This document shows positions 46,012 to 55,468 of a DNA stretch of 64,000 nucleotides, piece after piece. Both the position numbers and the translations under genes were made by a program. This DNA is from Oceanospirillum sediminis (GTDB taxonomy: Bacteria > Pseudomonadota > Gammaproteobacteria > Pseudomonadales > Halomonadaceae): the NCBI RefSeq assembly GCF_014164585.1, contig NZ_JACJFM010000001.1:248001-312000 (forward strand). The letters run 5' to 3'. How positions within the stretch are numbered: the stretch's first letter is position 1; every line of letters starts with the position of its first letter. The notes beneath the pieces are model-generated. The model was given only the letters and a program-made list of their open reading frames with translations, ran no database searches and was not told where the DNA came from.

Positions 46012-48543
46012 TTACTGACTGGCCTTACGATCTTTTTTACCAGCAGGTCGTTTTTTACCGTTTTTCTTTTTTACCCCGACTTTATCTTTTATCCCGGTCT
46101 TGTCTCTCTTACCCTTAAAGCCTGAACGTCCCTTTTCAGCCGGTCTGAGCTTCTTTTTACGGCTGTTTCTATCTGACTTTTTCTTCTTCGGCTTTTTATC
46201 TGTCTCCCTGGCAATATCTTCAGCAATGCTTTTTGCCAGAGACAGTTCTTCTGGTGAAATCTGACGTTTACGGGGCTTACGTTTTTTCCCGGCAGTTACA
46301 GCAACACTCTGATCCAGCTCAAAATCCACCTTGCGATCATCCAGATCAACCCGGGCAACAATCACATTCAGCTCATCCCCCAGGCCAAAGCTACGTCCAC
46401 TTCTTTCTCCTCTCAGACGGGCTTTAGCAGCATCAAACTGGTAATAATCAGAGGGCAGCCCCGTCACATGAACCAGGCCTTCGACATAGACCTCGTCCAG
46501 GCGCACAAATAACCCAAACCCTGTTACCCCGGTCACCTTACCGGAGAAACTTTCTCCCAGATGAGCAGAGATATATTCACACTTCAGCCAGGCCAGCACA
46601 TCATAAGTTGCCTCATCAGCTCGACGCTCTGTCATAGAGCAATGCTCACCCAGCTCCAGCATCTGCTCCATTGAGTAAGGCAACCAGCGGCTGCGCGGCT
46701 CTGTCACGGCATCCTCTGCTCTGAGAAGATGATTAGACTCCTGTTCACTACGCAACAAGGCCCGAATTGCCCGATGCAACAAAAGATCGGGATAACGACG
46801 AATCGGGGATGTGAAATGTGTGTAGGCTTTATAATTCAGGCCAAAGTGGCCTTCATTCTGTGGGGTGTAAACCGCCTGAGACAGAGATTGCAACAGCATC
46901 GTCTGAATCGTTTCAGCATCCGCTCGACCCTCAATCGCCTGCAGGATAGTCTGATAATCCTCCGGTGCTGGCTTAAGCCCGCCACCGAGTTCCAGGCCCA
47001 GCTCACCCAGAAAGGTTTTCAGTTTATCCAGTCTTTGGGACTTAGGCCCCTGGTGTACCCGGAACAATCCGGGCAATGTGTACTTCTCCAGAAAACGGGC
47101 AGAAGCCACATTGGCGCACAACATGCACTCTTCTATCAGCTTATGAGCATCGTTGCGCACAACAGGCACAATGCGCTCAATCTTACGCTGATCATCAAAA
47201 ACAATTCGGGTTTCAGTGGTTTCAAAATCAATCGCTCCACGCACACCACGGGCAATACGCAACAATTTATATAAGTCGTACAGCGTGTGGATATCTTTTA
47301 CCAGTCCCTGATATTCCGGCTGTTTAAATATCACTGCATCGGGATGTTCGGGATTATCCAGCAAAGCCCCGACCTGAGTGTAAGTCAGCCGGGCATGGGA
47401 GCGAATCACAGCTTCACAGAACCGATAACGGCTGATCTGTCCTTTTGCACTGATGCTCATTTCACATACCATGACCAGACGATCAACATGAGGGTTCAGA
47501 GAACAGAGACCATTGGACAGAAGCTCTGGCAACATGGGGACGACCTGCCCCGGAAAGTAAACCGAGTTCCCCCGACGATGGGCCTCATGGTCCAGCGGCG
47601 TATTTACCCCCACATAATGAGAGACATCGGCAATGGCGACATACAACTTCCAGCTGCCCCAGCGTTTCTTCTCACAGAATACCGCGTCATCAAAATCCTT
47701 TGCATCTTCACCATCAATCGTCACAAAGGGCAGATGACGCAAATCAATCCGACGCTCTTTATCTGCCTCGGCCACCTGAGCAGACATACCTGCAATCTGA
47801 TCCAGCACCTCTTGCGGAAACTCATGGGGAATTCCATGCTGGCGAATAGCAATATCGATCTCCATACCCGGCGCCATTTCATCGCCCAGTACTTCTGTTA
47901 CTTTGCCCTGAACATGCATTCGGCGCTGAGGTTGCTGGGTAATCTCTACACTGACCATCTGTCCGGCTTCAGCATTCAGTTGCTCTCCGGGAGGAATCAG
48001 TACATCGTGGTGAATTTTCGGATTATCCGGCCTGACAAAGGCAATACCATTATCTTCCAGGTAACGCCCGACCACTTTATGAGTATTATGCTGCAGGGTT
48101 TCAACAATATTCCCCTCCCGACGTCCCTTGCGATCAGTACCAGTCACCCGAGCCAGCACCACATCCTCATGAAACACCTTTCTCATCTGAGGAGCAGCCA
48201 GGAAAAGGTCATCAGAACCATCATCCGGTATCAGAAAACCATAGCCATCAGCATGAGCCTCCACGCGCCCTTTGACCAGCTGCATACGGGATACAAGACC
48301 ATACGCCCCTTTACGGTTACTCAGTAACTGACCGTCACGTTCCATAGCTCTCAGGCGGCGGCGTAAAGCTTCAATATCCTGATCATCTTCCAGCCCCATA
48401 CGCTCGCATAGCTGTATATGCGTCATAGGACGGCCATAATTACTGAGCCAGTCCATGATAAATTCCCGGCTTGGCACCGGATTATCATATTTACCCGACT
48501 CTCTATCAGCATGCGGGTCCTGCTTTACTGACCAGGGTTTCAT
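46012..48543 (-). CDS. rnr: Ribonuclease R
   Basis: 3'-5' hydrolytic exoribonuclease that digests structured RNA and helps rRNA quality control. 843 residues. Helix-turn-helix start (PVPSREFIMDWL...LRRRLRAMERDGQL), cold-shock domains, RNB catalytic core (TIDGEDAKDFDDAVF with metal-binding Asp; NSVYFPGQVVPMLPELLSNGLCSL), S1 domain (GKVTGVTGFGLFVRLDEVYVEGLVHV). The C-terminal tail, about 95 residues, is Lys/Arg-rich with KKKRK-type blocks, longer than in E. coli (813). AAGGCG before the ATG. A long antisense frame (47287-48327) is a shadow. Confidence 0.97.
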   Translation of the reverse strand: MKPWSVKQDPHADRESGKYDNPVPSREFIMDWLSNYGRPMTHIQLCERMGLEDDQDIEALRRRLRAMERDGQLLSNRKGAYGLVSRMQLVKGRVEAHADGYGFLIPDDGSDDLFLAAPQMRKVFHEDVVLARVTGTDRKGRREGNIVETLQHNTHKVVGRYLEDNGIAFVRPDNPKIHHDVLIPPGEQLNAEAGQMVSVEITQQPQRRMHVQGKVTEVLGDEMAPGMEIDIAIRQHGIPHEFPQEVLDQIAGMSAQVAEADKERRIDLRHLPFVTIDGEDAKDFDDAVFCEKKRWGSWKLYVAIADVSHYVGVNTPLDHEAHRRGNSVYFPGQVVPMLPELLSNGLCSLNPHVDRLVMVCEMSISAKGQISRYRFCEAVIRSHARLTYTQVGALLDNPEHPDAVIFKQPEYQGLVKDIHTLYDLYKLLRIARGVRGAIDFETTETRIVFDDQRKIERIVPVVRNDAHKLIEECMLCANVASARFLEKYTLPGLFRVHQGPKSQRLDKLKTFLGELGLELGGGLKPAPEDYQTILQAIEGRADAETIQTMLLQSLSQAVYTPQNEGHFGLNYKAYTHFTSPIRRYPDLLLHRAIRALLRSEQESNHLLRAEDAVTEPRSRWLPYSMEQMLELGEHCSMTERRADEATYDVLAWLKCEYISAHLGESFSGKVTGVTGFGLFVRLDEVYVEGLVHVTGLPSDYYQFDAAKARLRGERSGRSFGLGDELNVIVARVDLDDRKVDFELDQSVAVTAGKKRKPRKRQISPEELSLAKSIAEDIARETDKKPKKKKSDRNSRKKKLRPAEKGRSGFKGKRDKTGIKDKVGVKKKNGKKRPAGKKDRKASQ

Positions 48544-48676
48544 ATATTTCGCCTTAATTTAATGAAATCTGTTTTGCCGTTATACGTAAGCATCGCTGTA
48601 AAGGGCTTAAATTGCCTGTGATTATAAGGCATAGAGATACTTTTTACTCTTTTTGCATTTTTATTAAAAAAAACAG

Positions 48677-48704
48677 TTGCATTACCCGAACCCCTACGTA
48701 TAAT
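48677..48704 (+). promoter_or_regulatory. tRNA-Leu promoter
   Basis: TTGCAT (48677-48682), 16-bp spacer, perfect TATAAT (48699-48704), 19 bp ahead of the first tRNA-Leu. The region before it is A/T-rich (UP-element-like) and the discriminator (ACGCACCC) is GC-rich, as in stable-RNA promoters. Confidence 0.8.
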
Positions 48705-48723
48705 ACGCACCCATCGCTGAGAC

Positions 48724-48810
48724 GCCCAGGTGGTGGAATTGGTAGACACGCTAGCTTCAGGTGCTAGTGGCCGTATGGCCGTGGAGGTTCAAGTCCTCTT
48801 CTGGGCACCA
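48724..48810 (+). tRNA. tRNA-Leu (CAG)
   Basis: 87 nt. GCCCAGG acceptor arm pairs with the 3' arm; D loop AATTGGTAGAC, anticodon arm GCTAGC-TTCAGGT-GCTAG (anticodon CAG), long variable arm (GGCCGTATGGCC), TPsiC arm GTTCAAGTC, and encoded CCA. The long variable arm confirms a type-II Leu tRNA. Confidence 0.98.
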
Positions 48811-48873
48811 TTAAATGTCTCAGTGTTAAGTCAGGATAATCCTGATAACCGTTAAGGTTAGGACCTGTGTTAT

Positions 48874-48960
48874 GCCCAGGTGGTGGAATTGGTAGACACG
48901 CTAGCTTCAGGTGCTAGTGGCCGTATGGCCGTGGAGGTTCAAGTCCTCTTCTGGGCACCA
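48874..48960 (+). tRNA. tRNA-Leu (CAG), second identical copy
   Basis: Identical in all 87 positions to the copy at 48724. The 63-nt spacer differs and no promoter is evident in it, so both copies probably come from one transcript. Downstream is a possible weak terminator (ATCCTTT...AAAAGAT then a T-rich tract, 48961-48990). Confidence 0.98.
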
Positions 48961-49007
48961 ATCCTTTCTAAAAGATCCTTTCTTTTTTCAGAACTACCCT
49001 TTTAAAG

Positions 49008-49850
49008 TTAATATCTTGATTGTTTTTTCGATTCTTCATCAGACATCCATGATGAGTAATCTGTATTTTTTTCAAGACGCTCCTCGGAAGTTGCTGGTAG
49101 TTGTGTCAGAAAGTTCAGCTTTGTCTGCTGTTCAATATCATCAATACTCACCACAAACTCTGTTAGCGGCTCGCGCCCTGTAGCACTTTGCGGCATTAGA
49201 AAAGCCAGTGCAGACTTAACCCGGCCACTTTCATCAATACCCAAAAAAATCTTGTAGAATTGATCTGGTATTTCGATCCAGGATTTCAGCCGTTGAGTAT
49301 CCGTATCAAAAACAGGCCCAGTGATCACATCAACAGTATCAAAGCGGCGGGTAAAACCAGTAATTGCCAACTCTTCCAGTCGCTGCCAGAGCTTACGATT
49401 CAGATCGGGTTTCTGAGGGGAGATATTACTCACCAGAAAAGTATCACGCTGAGCGTCACGACCGTATAAACGGGAAATAGCATAATTAGGTGCCAGATGC
49501 CCCCGGTCATAGCCCGAAGCCGTAAAGTCACTGTGCTCGACAGGCCAGATTAATCGCCAGTCTTTACGAAAGCGACCAGGTCTTGGAAAGGACCTTTTAC
49601 TCACCCTGGGTGGTATTTTCCTGATCCGATAACTGACCCAGAGCGGATTCAGGCGCAGATCAGAATATCCTAGGATAAAATCCTGATTCCTCAGCACACG
49701 ATATCTGTCCTTCCAGCTATCGCCAGTTTCTTCCGGTAAACCACCGGTCATCCTGTACCGGTTATGAAATAGCTCCAGATAACCCCAGCCAGCAACCAGG
49801 AGTATGCTAATCAGCATCAGTCCCCTGATTTTTATCGAATATTGTTTCAC
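49008..49850 (-). CDS. DNA/RNA non-specific (NUC) endonuclease, membrane-anchored
   Basis: 280 residues. A single N-terminal hydrophobic helix (about 8-26) anchors or exports it. DRGH at 115-118 (YDRGHLAPNYAIS) is the catalytic box of Serratia/NUC nucleases, and NISPQKPDLNRKLWQRLE supplies the metal-binding Asn region. VDVITGPVFD and FYKIFLG are typical. Likely degrades DNA and RNA at the cell surface. No immunity protein gene is adjacent. Convergent with the tRNAs; a pseudogene lies just upstream. Confidence 0.9.
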   Translation of the reverse strand: MKQYSIKIRGLMLISILLVAGWGYLELFHNRYRMTGGLPEETGDSWKDRYRVLRNQDFILGYSDLRLNPLWVSYRIRKIPPRVSKRSFPRPGRFRKDWRLIWPVEHSDFTASGYDRGHLAPNYAISRLYGRDAQRDTFLVSNISPQKPDLNRKLWQRLEELAITGFTRRFDTVDVITGPVFDTDTQRLKSWIEIPDQFYKIFLGIDESGRVKSALAFLMPQSATGREPLTEFVVSIDDIEQQTKLNFLTQLPATSEERLEKNTDYSSWMSDEESKKQSRY

Positions 49851-49877
49851 AGTACCTCCCTGTACCCTTCTGCGCGT

Positions 49878-50217
49878 CTATTCCCGATCAAACATATGTA
49901 TCAGATCAACAGATTCACCATAGTTCATAATCTTTGGCCGGAAGCCACATTGCTGCTCAATTTCACTTTGCAGCGCCTGCTGAGCACTGCTTTCACCATG
50001 AACCAGCCGGACATCAGCAACCTTATCAAACTTCTGTAACCAGACAATTAACTCATAATGCCGGATCAAAAGGAAAGTCCTCAGTATTTCTCTGCTCATC
50101 CCTGTAGCTTCCCTGAATTAACCCACAATCCAGCAATATCCGATAATGCCCAACCTGCAACAAGTGGCAGGATCCGGTGACTTCCTGAGCGGCACCGAAA
50201 CGGGTAATACTGATCAT
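49878..50217 (-). pseudogene. Internally deleted beta-CASP MBL-fold hydrolase
   Basis: The 5' part encodes MISITRFGAAQEVTGSCHLLQVGHYRILLDCGLIQG, the start of an MBL-fold beta-CASP RNase-type protein, and stops at 50053-50055 soon after FPFDPAL. Overlapping in another frame (49878-50099), HYELIVWLQKFDKVADVRLVHGESSAQQAL is the family's C-terminal motif (LVHGE). About 350 residues of the catalytic core are missing, and the frame shift at the join abolishes the product. AGGAGG precedes the ATG at 50217. A functional copy was probably lost by internal deletion. Confidence 0.85.
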
Positions 50218-50368
50218 TGCCTGTCCCTCCTGCATCAGATTCCATACATAATATACCAGAGCAGACTCATGGAATGCTCAGAGCAGTGTCCAGATCATAT
50301 TAACTGTAATAAATACCGGCCAGACGCTAATTATCGCTAGCCTAACGCTGATAGAATGGGTAGAGTCA

Positions 50369-51334
50369 ATGAGCAAATACATCTGCTGTGTGATGGCCAT
50401 GCTACGTCTGATCTATCTGTTTATCTTACTGATTATCTGTCCATTGTCTGCGCAGGCACAGGACATGTTTAAACGGGATACCGGTGATCATAAAAGTGAT
50501 CCCCTGAAAGATTTCAGAGTTCTTCTTAATGAGCAGCTTAATCCGACACGAGCAACAGTAGAACGGGTATTTAATCCTCTGGGGGATGGCGAGTCCCTGT
50601 TGGTCAGAGCGTATGTTACCGGCCCTGAAGAACTGGTTTTCAGACCTTTATTTAATGAATCTCCCGAAAATGCCCAGTCAGACAGTTTCATTCTGCGTAC
50701 ACTGCCCGGCACAGAATTAAAAGAAGTCCTGATCAACTTTGAACCCGATACTGAAGAATACCGATTGTATTTTGGTCAGTTCCATTATGGTGTATCGCCC
50801 GATCTGAGCCAGGTCACTCATATTAATGCTCGTCCCGAGTCAGCCCCTTTTCTGGCGCAGAATTTTCAGACATTGTTTATCGACCATCCTTCCTCTGCTC
50901 TTGGTCTGCGCTATCTGACAGATATACAACGCCAGCAGAACCTGACAGCGATCATGCAACTGAAGAAAGAATACCGGGACAGTATGACCGACCAGTTGTT
51001 AATAAATAGCAATGGGCATATCGTCAATCCGTACCGTCTGATTCCATACGAAGGTATTGCAGTCACACCGGTATGGTTTATTGAACAATACCATCTGGAT
51101 ACAAACGGAACTTTCCGTTATTACGTACAACCTGAGGGACTGCAGAGTTTCCGACTGGGTATTGATGGCACCCCTCTGGCTGAAAGCTGGATATCTCGTC
51201 AGGCAATGCAGTCCTATCGTCTGCTGCCCAATGCCGCTCAGGAGTCAGAGCCATCCACTCAGGGAGAACTGAAAGATGGCCCGGTATTACTGAAAGCCAA
51301 TGAATTGATTCGGGAGACCGAAGCATCCGAATAA
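50369..51334 (+). CDS. Exported protein of unknown function
   Basis: 321 residues with a signal peptide (MLRLIYLFILLIICPLSAQAQ). I recognise no domain. The mature protein is hydrophilic with beta-strand-like pieces (SLLVRAYVTGPEELVFRPLF, YRLYFGQFHYGV, VTPVWFIEQYHLDTNGTFRYYVQPEGLQSFRLGID). It lacks cysteine in the mature part. The ATG at 50369 is the frame start; MAMLRLIY a few codons later is an alternative. Divergent from the nuclease/pseudogene pair. Could be maltose-operon-like (MalM) or a periplasmic binding protein; I cannot support either. Confidence 0.6.
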   Translation: MSKYICCVMAMLRLIYLFILLIICPLSAQAQDMFKRDTGDHKSDPLKDFRVLLNEQLNPTRATVERVFNPLGDGESLLVRAYVTGPEELVFRPLFNESPENAQSDSFILRTLPGTELKEVLINFEPDTEEYRLYFGQFHYGVSPDLSQVTHINARPESAPFLAQNFQTLFIDHPSSALGLRYLTDIQRQQNLTAIMQLKKEYRDSMTDQLLINSNGHIVNPYRLIPYEGIAVTPVWFIEQYHLDTNGTFRYYVQPEGLQSFRLGIDGTPLAESWISRQAMQSYRLLPNAAQESEPSTQGELKDGPVLLKANELIRETEASE

Positions 51335-51536
51335 AATGATACTGACAGCAGGTGCGGCAAAAGGTCGCTGTTTTTCAGAGCCAAACAGGGTATTCTTCTG
51401 AAGAATATGATCTGCACCAATGCAGACAGGCAAAAGATCTGGCTATCATCCGGACATTATTAAAAAAAGAAAAGCCAGCAGCACTGATTGCACTGGCTGG
51501 ATTGAGCTTGGAACCATAACGATAAGGTGAAACCTG

Positions 51537-51848
51537 ATGAAAAAAATCCTTGCAATTGCAGGTGTTGTAGCAATGGCAGCCTCTGGCTCTGCTCTGGCAG
51601 CTGATGCCGCTGCTGGTAAAGCCAAAGCCGCTGTATGTGCCGCTTGTCACGGTATGGACGGTAAAGCAACAGCACCAATTTACCCGAATCTGGCTGGCCA
51701 GAATGCAGCATACCTGGAAAGCGCTCTGAAAGCTTACAAAGCAGGTCAGCGTAAAGGTGGTCAGTCTGCAATTATGACCGGGATGGCAGCCCCTCTGAAC
51801 GATACAGATATCGCGAACCTGGCAGCATACTACAGCTCTCTGAAATAA
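51537..51848 (+). CDS. Class I monoheme cytochrome c (c5/c553-like)
   Basis: 103 residues. Signal peptide ([21 protein letters not shown]) and heme site CAACH (Cys34, Cys37, His38). The distal ligand is probably Met83 (TGMAAPL). [27 protein letters not shown] and [12 protein letters not shown] are typical of small soluble c-type electron carriers that feed terminal oxidases or nitrite reductases. AGGTGAA precedes the ATG. Followed by a HiPIP gene 185 bp downstream. Confidence 0.95.
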   Translation: MKKILAIAGVVAMAASGSALAADAAAGKAKAAVCAACHGMDGKATAPIYPNLAGQNAAYLESALKAYKAGQRKGGQSAIMTGMAAPLNDTDIANLAAYYSSLK

Positions 51849-51894
51849 TTCATTGTCTGAGAGTTTATCCGGAGTTTCATGACTCCCGGAACTG

Positions 51895-51922
51895 AAAGGT
51901 CTGGCCAGGTGTCAGACCTTTT
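51895..51922 (+). terminator. Terminator after cytochrome c
   Basis: 9-bp stem (51895-51903 with 51913-51921), 9-nt loop, ending in TTTT. A second hairpin (51868-51889) precedes it. Confidence 0.8.
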
Positions 51923-52033
51923 ACGTTATGGCAGCTTACTTATCTTTCATACATGACACGGGTTATCCCTTTGACCAGAACAGAGTGAACCGGGCAACGC
52001 CCTTTTAAAGAAATCACTGACAGGAGAGTTCAT

Positions 52034-52414
52034 GTGAAGCTATCACGTCGAAAATGCCTGATATGGGTTGCCAGCCTGCCTCTGGTACCCTTTGCCAGCC
52101 AGCCTGTTCAGGCTGCGTTTCCTGCTCTGTCTGAACAACATCGTCAGGCCAGATTATACCGTTACCGGAAGGATGCGAGACGTGTTCGCCATCCCCGCTA
52201 CATTGGTGGTCAGCAGTGTCTTAATTGTGACCGTTTCCGCACACTGGACGCCTGGTGCAGCTTATTTCCCGAATACAGCGTCAGTCCCTCTGGCTGGTGT
52301 GATCAGTGGCAGCTGAAATCCGGAACCCATTTACATTCACCGTCTGCAATATCCCCCGCTTCAGACAGTGGAGGATATATTCCCCTGAACTCAATCCGTC
52401 AGAACAACGAATAA
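52034..52414 (+). CDS. High-potential iron-sulfur protein (HiPIP)
   Basis: 126 residues. SRRK at the start plus a hydrophobic stretch resembles a Tat signal, as expected for a HiPIP exported with its cluster. Cys62, Cys65, Cys75 and Cys89 (QCLNCDRFRTLDAWCSLFPEYSVSPSGWC) match the C-x2-C-x(n)-C-x(n)-GWC HiPIP 4Fe-4S pattern. HiPIPs carry electrons at high potential, e.g. between bc1 and oxidases. GTG start with AGGAGAG upstream; an ATG two bases earlier is immediately followed by TGA. Neighbour of a cytochrome c gene. Confidence 0.88.
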   Translation: MKLSRRKCLIWVASLPLVPFASQPVQAAFPALSEQHRQARLYRYRKDARRVRHPRYIGGQQCLNCDRFRTLDAWCSLFPEYSVSPSGWCDQWQLKSGTHLHSPSAISPASDSGGYIPLNSIRQNNE

Positions 52415-52460
52415 GTTGCCCTGAACCCGCAACATCATTACGGCATCAGATAAGTGAAGA

Positions 52461-52483
52461 AAGCCCGGAAGACCGGGCTTTTA
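52461..52483 (+). terminator. Rho-independent terminator
   Basis: 8-bp stem (52461-52468 with 52473-52480), 4-nt loop, TTTT. It ends the HiPIP transcript before the convergent spoVR gene. Confidence 0.85.
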
Positions 52484-52506
52484 TACTCTGTATTATTCAG
52501 GCTTAG

Positions 52507-54069
52507 CTATATCACACTGCTATAACCCGGAGGTGAAGACTGTTTCTCACTTTCAGCAGACGCCTTAACCGGCCAGTGCCATGTTTTTTTCAGCTCTCCC
52601 TCAGAAATAGTCTGTAGCTGTACAGGGAATCCCCACAACTGATGAATATATCGCAACACGGATTCCGTATTGTCATCCAGAGGTCGGCGGTTATAAGCAT
52701 AATGATGCAGAGTCAGTGACCGGTCTCCTCGAATATTGGCTTCAAATACCTGAATATTAGCCTCTCGATTACCCAGATTATACTGAGCAGCCAGCTGTTC
52801 ACGGATATGGCGATAACCATCTTCATTATGGATCGCTGCAATTTCCAGCTCCGAATCCCTATCGTCATCAACAACAGAGAAAAGCTTAAGATCCCGCATC
52901 ACTTTTGGCGACAGGAACTGGAGAATAAAGCTCTCATCCTTAAAGTTCTGCATAGCAAAATGCAGAGTCTTCAACCAGTCACTGCCCGCAATATCCGGGA
53001 ACCAGTGTTTATCCTCCTCAGTTGGTTCCTGGCAGATACGCTTGATATCTGTAAACATGGCAAAACCCAGTGCATAGGGGTTAATCCCATTGTAATAGGG
53101 GCTGTCATAAGACGGCTGAAATACGACACTGGTATGTGACTGTAAAAACTCCAGAATAAAGCCATCAGTGACCAGACCTTCGTCATACATATGGTTCATG
53201 ATGGTATAGTGCCAGAACGTCGCCCAGCCCTCATTCATCACCTGGGTCTGACGCTGAGGATAAAAATACTGTGCCACTTTGCGTACAATCCGCACCACCT
53301 CTCTCTGCCAGGGCTCCAGAAGGGGAGCATTTTTTTCGATAAAGTACAGGATATTCTCCTGCGGTTCTGAGGGATAACGGGCATGTCCCAGGCCATCGTT
53401 ATCGTCACTGCCTTTCTTGAAAGGGATCGTGCGCCAGAGACGGTTCACCTGCTGCTGCAAATATTCCTCCCGTTCCTGTTGACGCTTCTGCTCCTCTTCT
53501 GCAGAAATGGGGGCAGGCCGCTTATAACGGTCAACACCATAATTCTGCAGCGCATGGCAGGCATCCAGTAACGCTTCGACTTCTTCAACGCCATGACGCT
53601 CTTCACACTGAGTAATATACTTTTTGGCAAACAGCAGATAATCAATAATGGCCCCGGCATCAGTCCAGGTTTTAAACAGATAGTTGCCTTTAAAGAAAGA
53701 ATTATGACCATAACAGGCATGAGCAATCACTAACGCCTGCATCATCATGGTGTTTTCTTCCATCAGGTAGGCGATGCAGGGATCAGAATTAATGACCAGC
53801 TCATAAGCCAGCCCCATCTGACCTCTGCGATATCCCTGCTCCACCGATAAAAATTGTTTACCAAAAGACCAGTGATTATAGCCAAGAGGCATCCCTACTG
53901 ATGAATACGCATCCATCATCTGCTCTGAAGTGATGACCTCAATCTGATTAGGATAAGTATCCAGCTTATATTCCCGGGCAATGCGCTTAATTTCACGATC
54001 ATAGTCATCCAGTAATTCAAAGGTCCATTCTGATCCGGTGGAGATCGGCTCTCTTTTTTTATCAGTCAT
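52507..54069 (-). CDS. SpoVR family protein (YcgB)
   Basis: 520 residues, normal for E. coli Ycg[76 protein letters not shown] and [24 protein letters not shown] are family blocks. Biochemical function unknown; regulated with prkA and yeaH in stationary phase and starvation. Its ATG overlaps the yeaH stop by 4 bp (ATGA), implying coupled translation. Last gene of the operon. Confidence 0.95.
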   Translation of the reverse strand: MTDKKREPISTGSEWTFELLDDYDREIKRIAREYKLDTYPNQIEVITSEQMMDAYSSVGMPLGYNHWSFGKQFLSVEQGYRRGQMGLAYELVINSDPCIAYLMEENTMMMQALVIAHACYGHNSFFKGNYLFKTWTDAGAIIDYLLFAKKYITQCEERHGVEEVEALLDACHALQNYGVDRYKRPAPISAEEEQKRQQEREEYLQQQVNRLWRTIPFKKGSDDNDGLGHARYPSEPQENILYFIEKNAPLLEPWQREVVRIVRKVAQYFYPQRQTQVMNEGWATFWHYTIMNHMYDEGLVTDGFILEFLQSHTSVVFQPSYDSPYYNGINPYALGFAMFTDIKRICQEPTEEDKHWFPDIAGSDWLKTLHFAMQNFKDESFILQFLSPKVMRDLKLFSVVDDDRDSELEIAAIHNEDGYRHIREQLAAQYNLGNREANIQVFEANIRGDRSLTLHHYAYNRRPLDDNTESVLRYIHQLWGFPVQLQTISEGELKKTWHWPVKASAESEKQSSPPGYSSVI

Positions 54070-55343
54070 GCCTCTTTCCTCCTGAACAGTTCACGGAATA
54101 CCGGATAAATATCCGCTTCACTGACAATCTGCTCCATCGCAAACTGATCAGGAAAGCGCCCCATAACGCCGGTATATTCTTCCCAAAGCGCCTGGTGGGC
54201 ATGAGGTGTAATCTCGACATAAGCGAAATACTGCACCAGAGGCATCAGCTCGTTAATCAGAATCTGACTGCAGTTCGTCGAATCATCATCCCAGTTATCG
54301 CCATCGGATGCCTGGGCAATATAAATATTCCACTCATTGGTCGGGAAACGTTTAGCAATCACTTCCTGAGCCATACGAATCGCGCTGGAAACAATCGTGC
54401 CACCCGTTTCTCTCGAGTAGAAGAACTCCTCCTCATCCACTTCTTTAGCGCTGGTATGGTGGCGAATAAACACCACTTCAATTTTCTGATAGTTCCGCTC
54501 CAGAAACAGATACAGCAGGATAAAAAAGCGTTTTGCCATATCCTTATGGGCCTGAGTCATAGAACCGGACACATCCATCAGACAGAACATTACCGCCTGA
54601 TTACTGGGCTGAGGTTCCTGCCTGAAATTGTTATATCTCAGGTCATAAGTATCCAGGAAAGGAACCCGTTCAATTTTTTGCTGTAACTGAGCAATCTCCT
54701 GCTCCAGTGCCTCAATGCGTACCGGATTCCTGAGCAGTTCATCCTTACTGACTTCCTGCTCCAGCTCAGCCTGCAGCTCTTTCAGGCGACGACGGCTTTT
54801 ACCTGTCATAGCCAGGCGACGGGCATGGGCATTACGCATAGAGCGCACAATATTCATTTTGGCAGGTGTGCCATCTTTGACAATACCCGCTCTGACCAGC
54901 TTTACCGCTTCCATGTCCCGGAATTCTTTCCGAACCAGATTCGGTAGCTCCAGTCCATCAAACATGAACTCCAGAAACTCATCTTTTGTAATAGAAAAAG
55001 AGAATTCATCTTCTCCTTCCCCCTGGTTACTGGCTTTGCCATCACCAGAGCCACCACCAGCACCACCCTGAGGGCGCTTAAAACGATCACCTTTTTCAAA
55101 CTCTTTGTTACCCGGACTGACAAACTCTCTGTGCCCCCCTTGCCCCTGCTGGAAAACGGGTTCACTGACATCTTTAGTCGGGATATTGATCTTTTCTCCA
55201 TGCTCCAGGTCTGTGATGCTGCGCCGGTTAACCGCATCGGTGACCGCTTTTTTAATGTGGTCGCGATAGCGGCGCAGAAAGCGCTGGCGATTAACCGCGC
55301 TTTTGTTTTTGCCGTTCAGGCGTCGGTCGATAATAAAACTCAT
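54066..55343 (-). CDS. yeaH: YeaH/YhbH family protein (DUF444)
   Basis: 425 residues. [34 protein letters not shown] and the acidic/Gly-rich linker ([22 protein letters not shown]) are typical. The C-terminal part is a von Willebrand A-like fold with a MIDAS-type site ([26 protein letters not shown]). Works with PrkA and SpoVR in sustained nitrogen starvation and other stress in enterics. AAGGAG precedes the ATG. 125 bp separates it from prkA. Confidence 0.95.
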   Translation of the reverse strand: MSFIIDRRLNGKNKSAVNRQRFLRRYRDHIKKAVTDAVNRRSITDLEHGEKINIPTKDVSEPVFQQGQGGHREFVSPGNKEFEKGDRFKRPQGGAGGGSGDGKASNQGEGEDEFSFSITKDEFLEFMFDGLELPNLVRKEFRDMEAVKLVRAGIVKDGTPAKMNIVRSMRNAHARRLAMTGKSRRRLKELQAELEQEVSKDELLRNPVRIEALEQEIAQLQQKIERVPFLDTYDLRYNNFRQEPQPSNQAVMFCLMDVSGSMTQAHKDMAKRFFILLYLFLERNYQKIEVVFIRHHTSAKEVDEEEFFYSRETGGTIVSSAIRMAQEVIAKRFPTNEWNIYIAQASDGDNWDDDSTNCSQILINELMPLVQYFAYVEITPHAHQALWEEYTGVMGRFPDQFAMEQIVSEADIYPVFRELFRRKEA

Positions 55344-55468
55344 GCGGATTCTCCTTCTGCATCGGCAAACACATCATCAACGCCAGCCTGACAGGCAGAC
55401 GTTGATGCTGTGAAAGAAGAGTCAGCCGTTACAGGTCAATGACGGCTGAATCGTCTGCATTTCGCCTC

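Noticed and set aside
47287-48327. 346-residue open frame on the plus strand
   Set aside because: It is wholly antisense to the well-conserved N-terminal half of rnr and has no recognisable domain or ribosome site.
48724-48960. tRNA pair as a phage attachment site
   Set aside because: No integrase or tRNA fragment lies downstream; it looks like plain tandem duplication.
49008-50217. Nuclease plus MBL remnant as a defence system
   Set aside because: The MBL gene is broken, the nuclease has its own anchor and export sequence, and no other defence gene is present.
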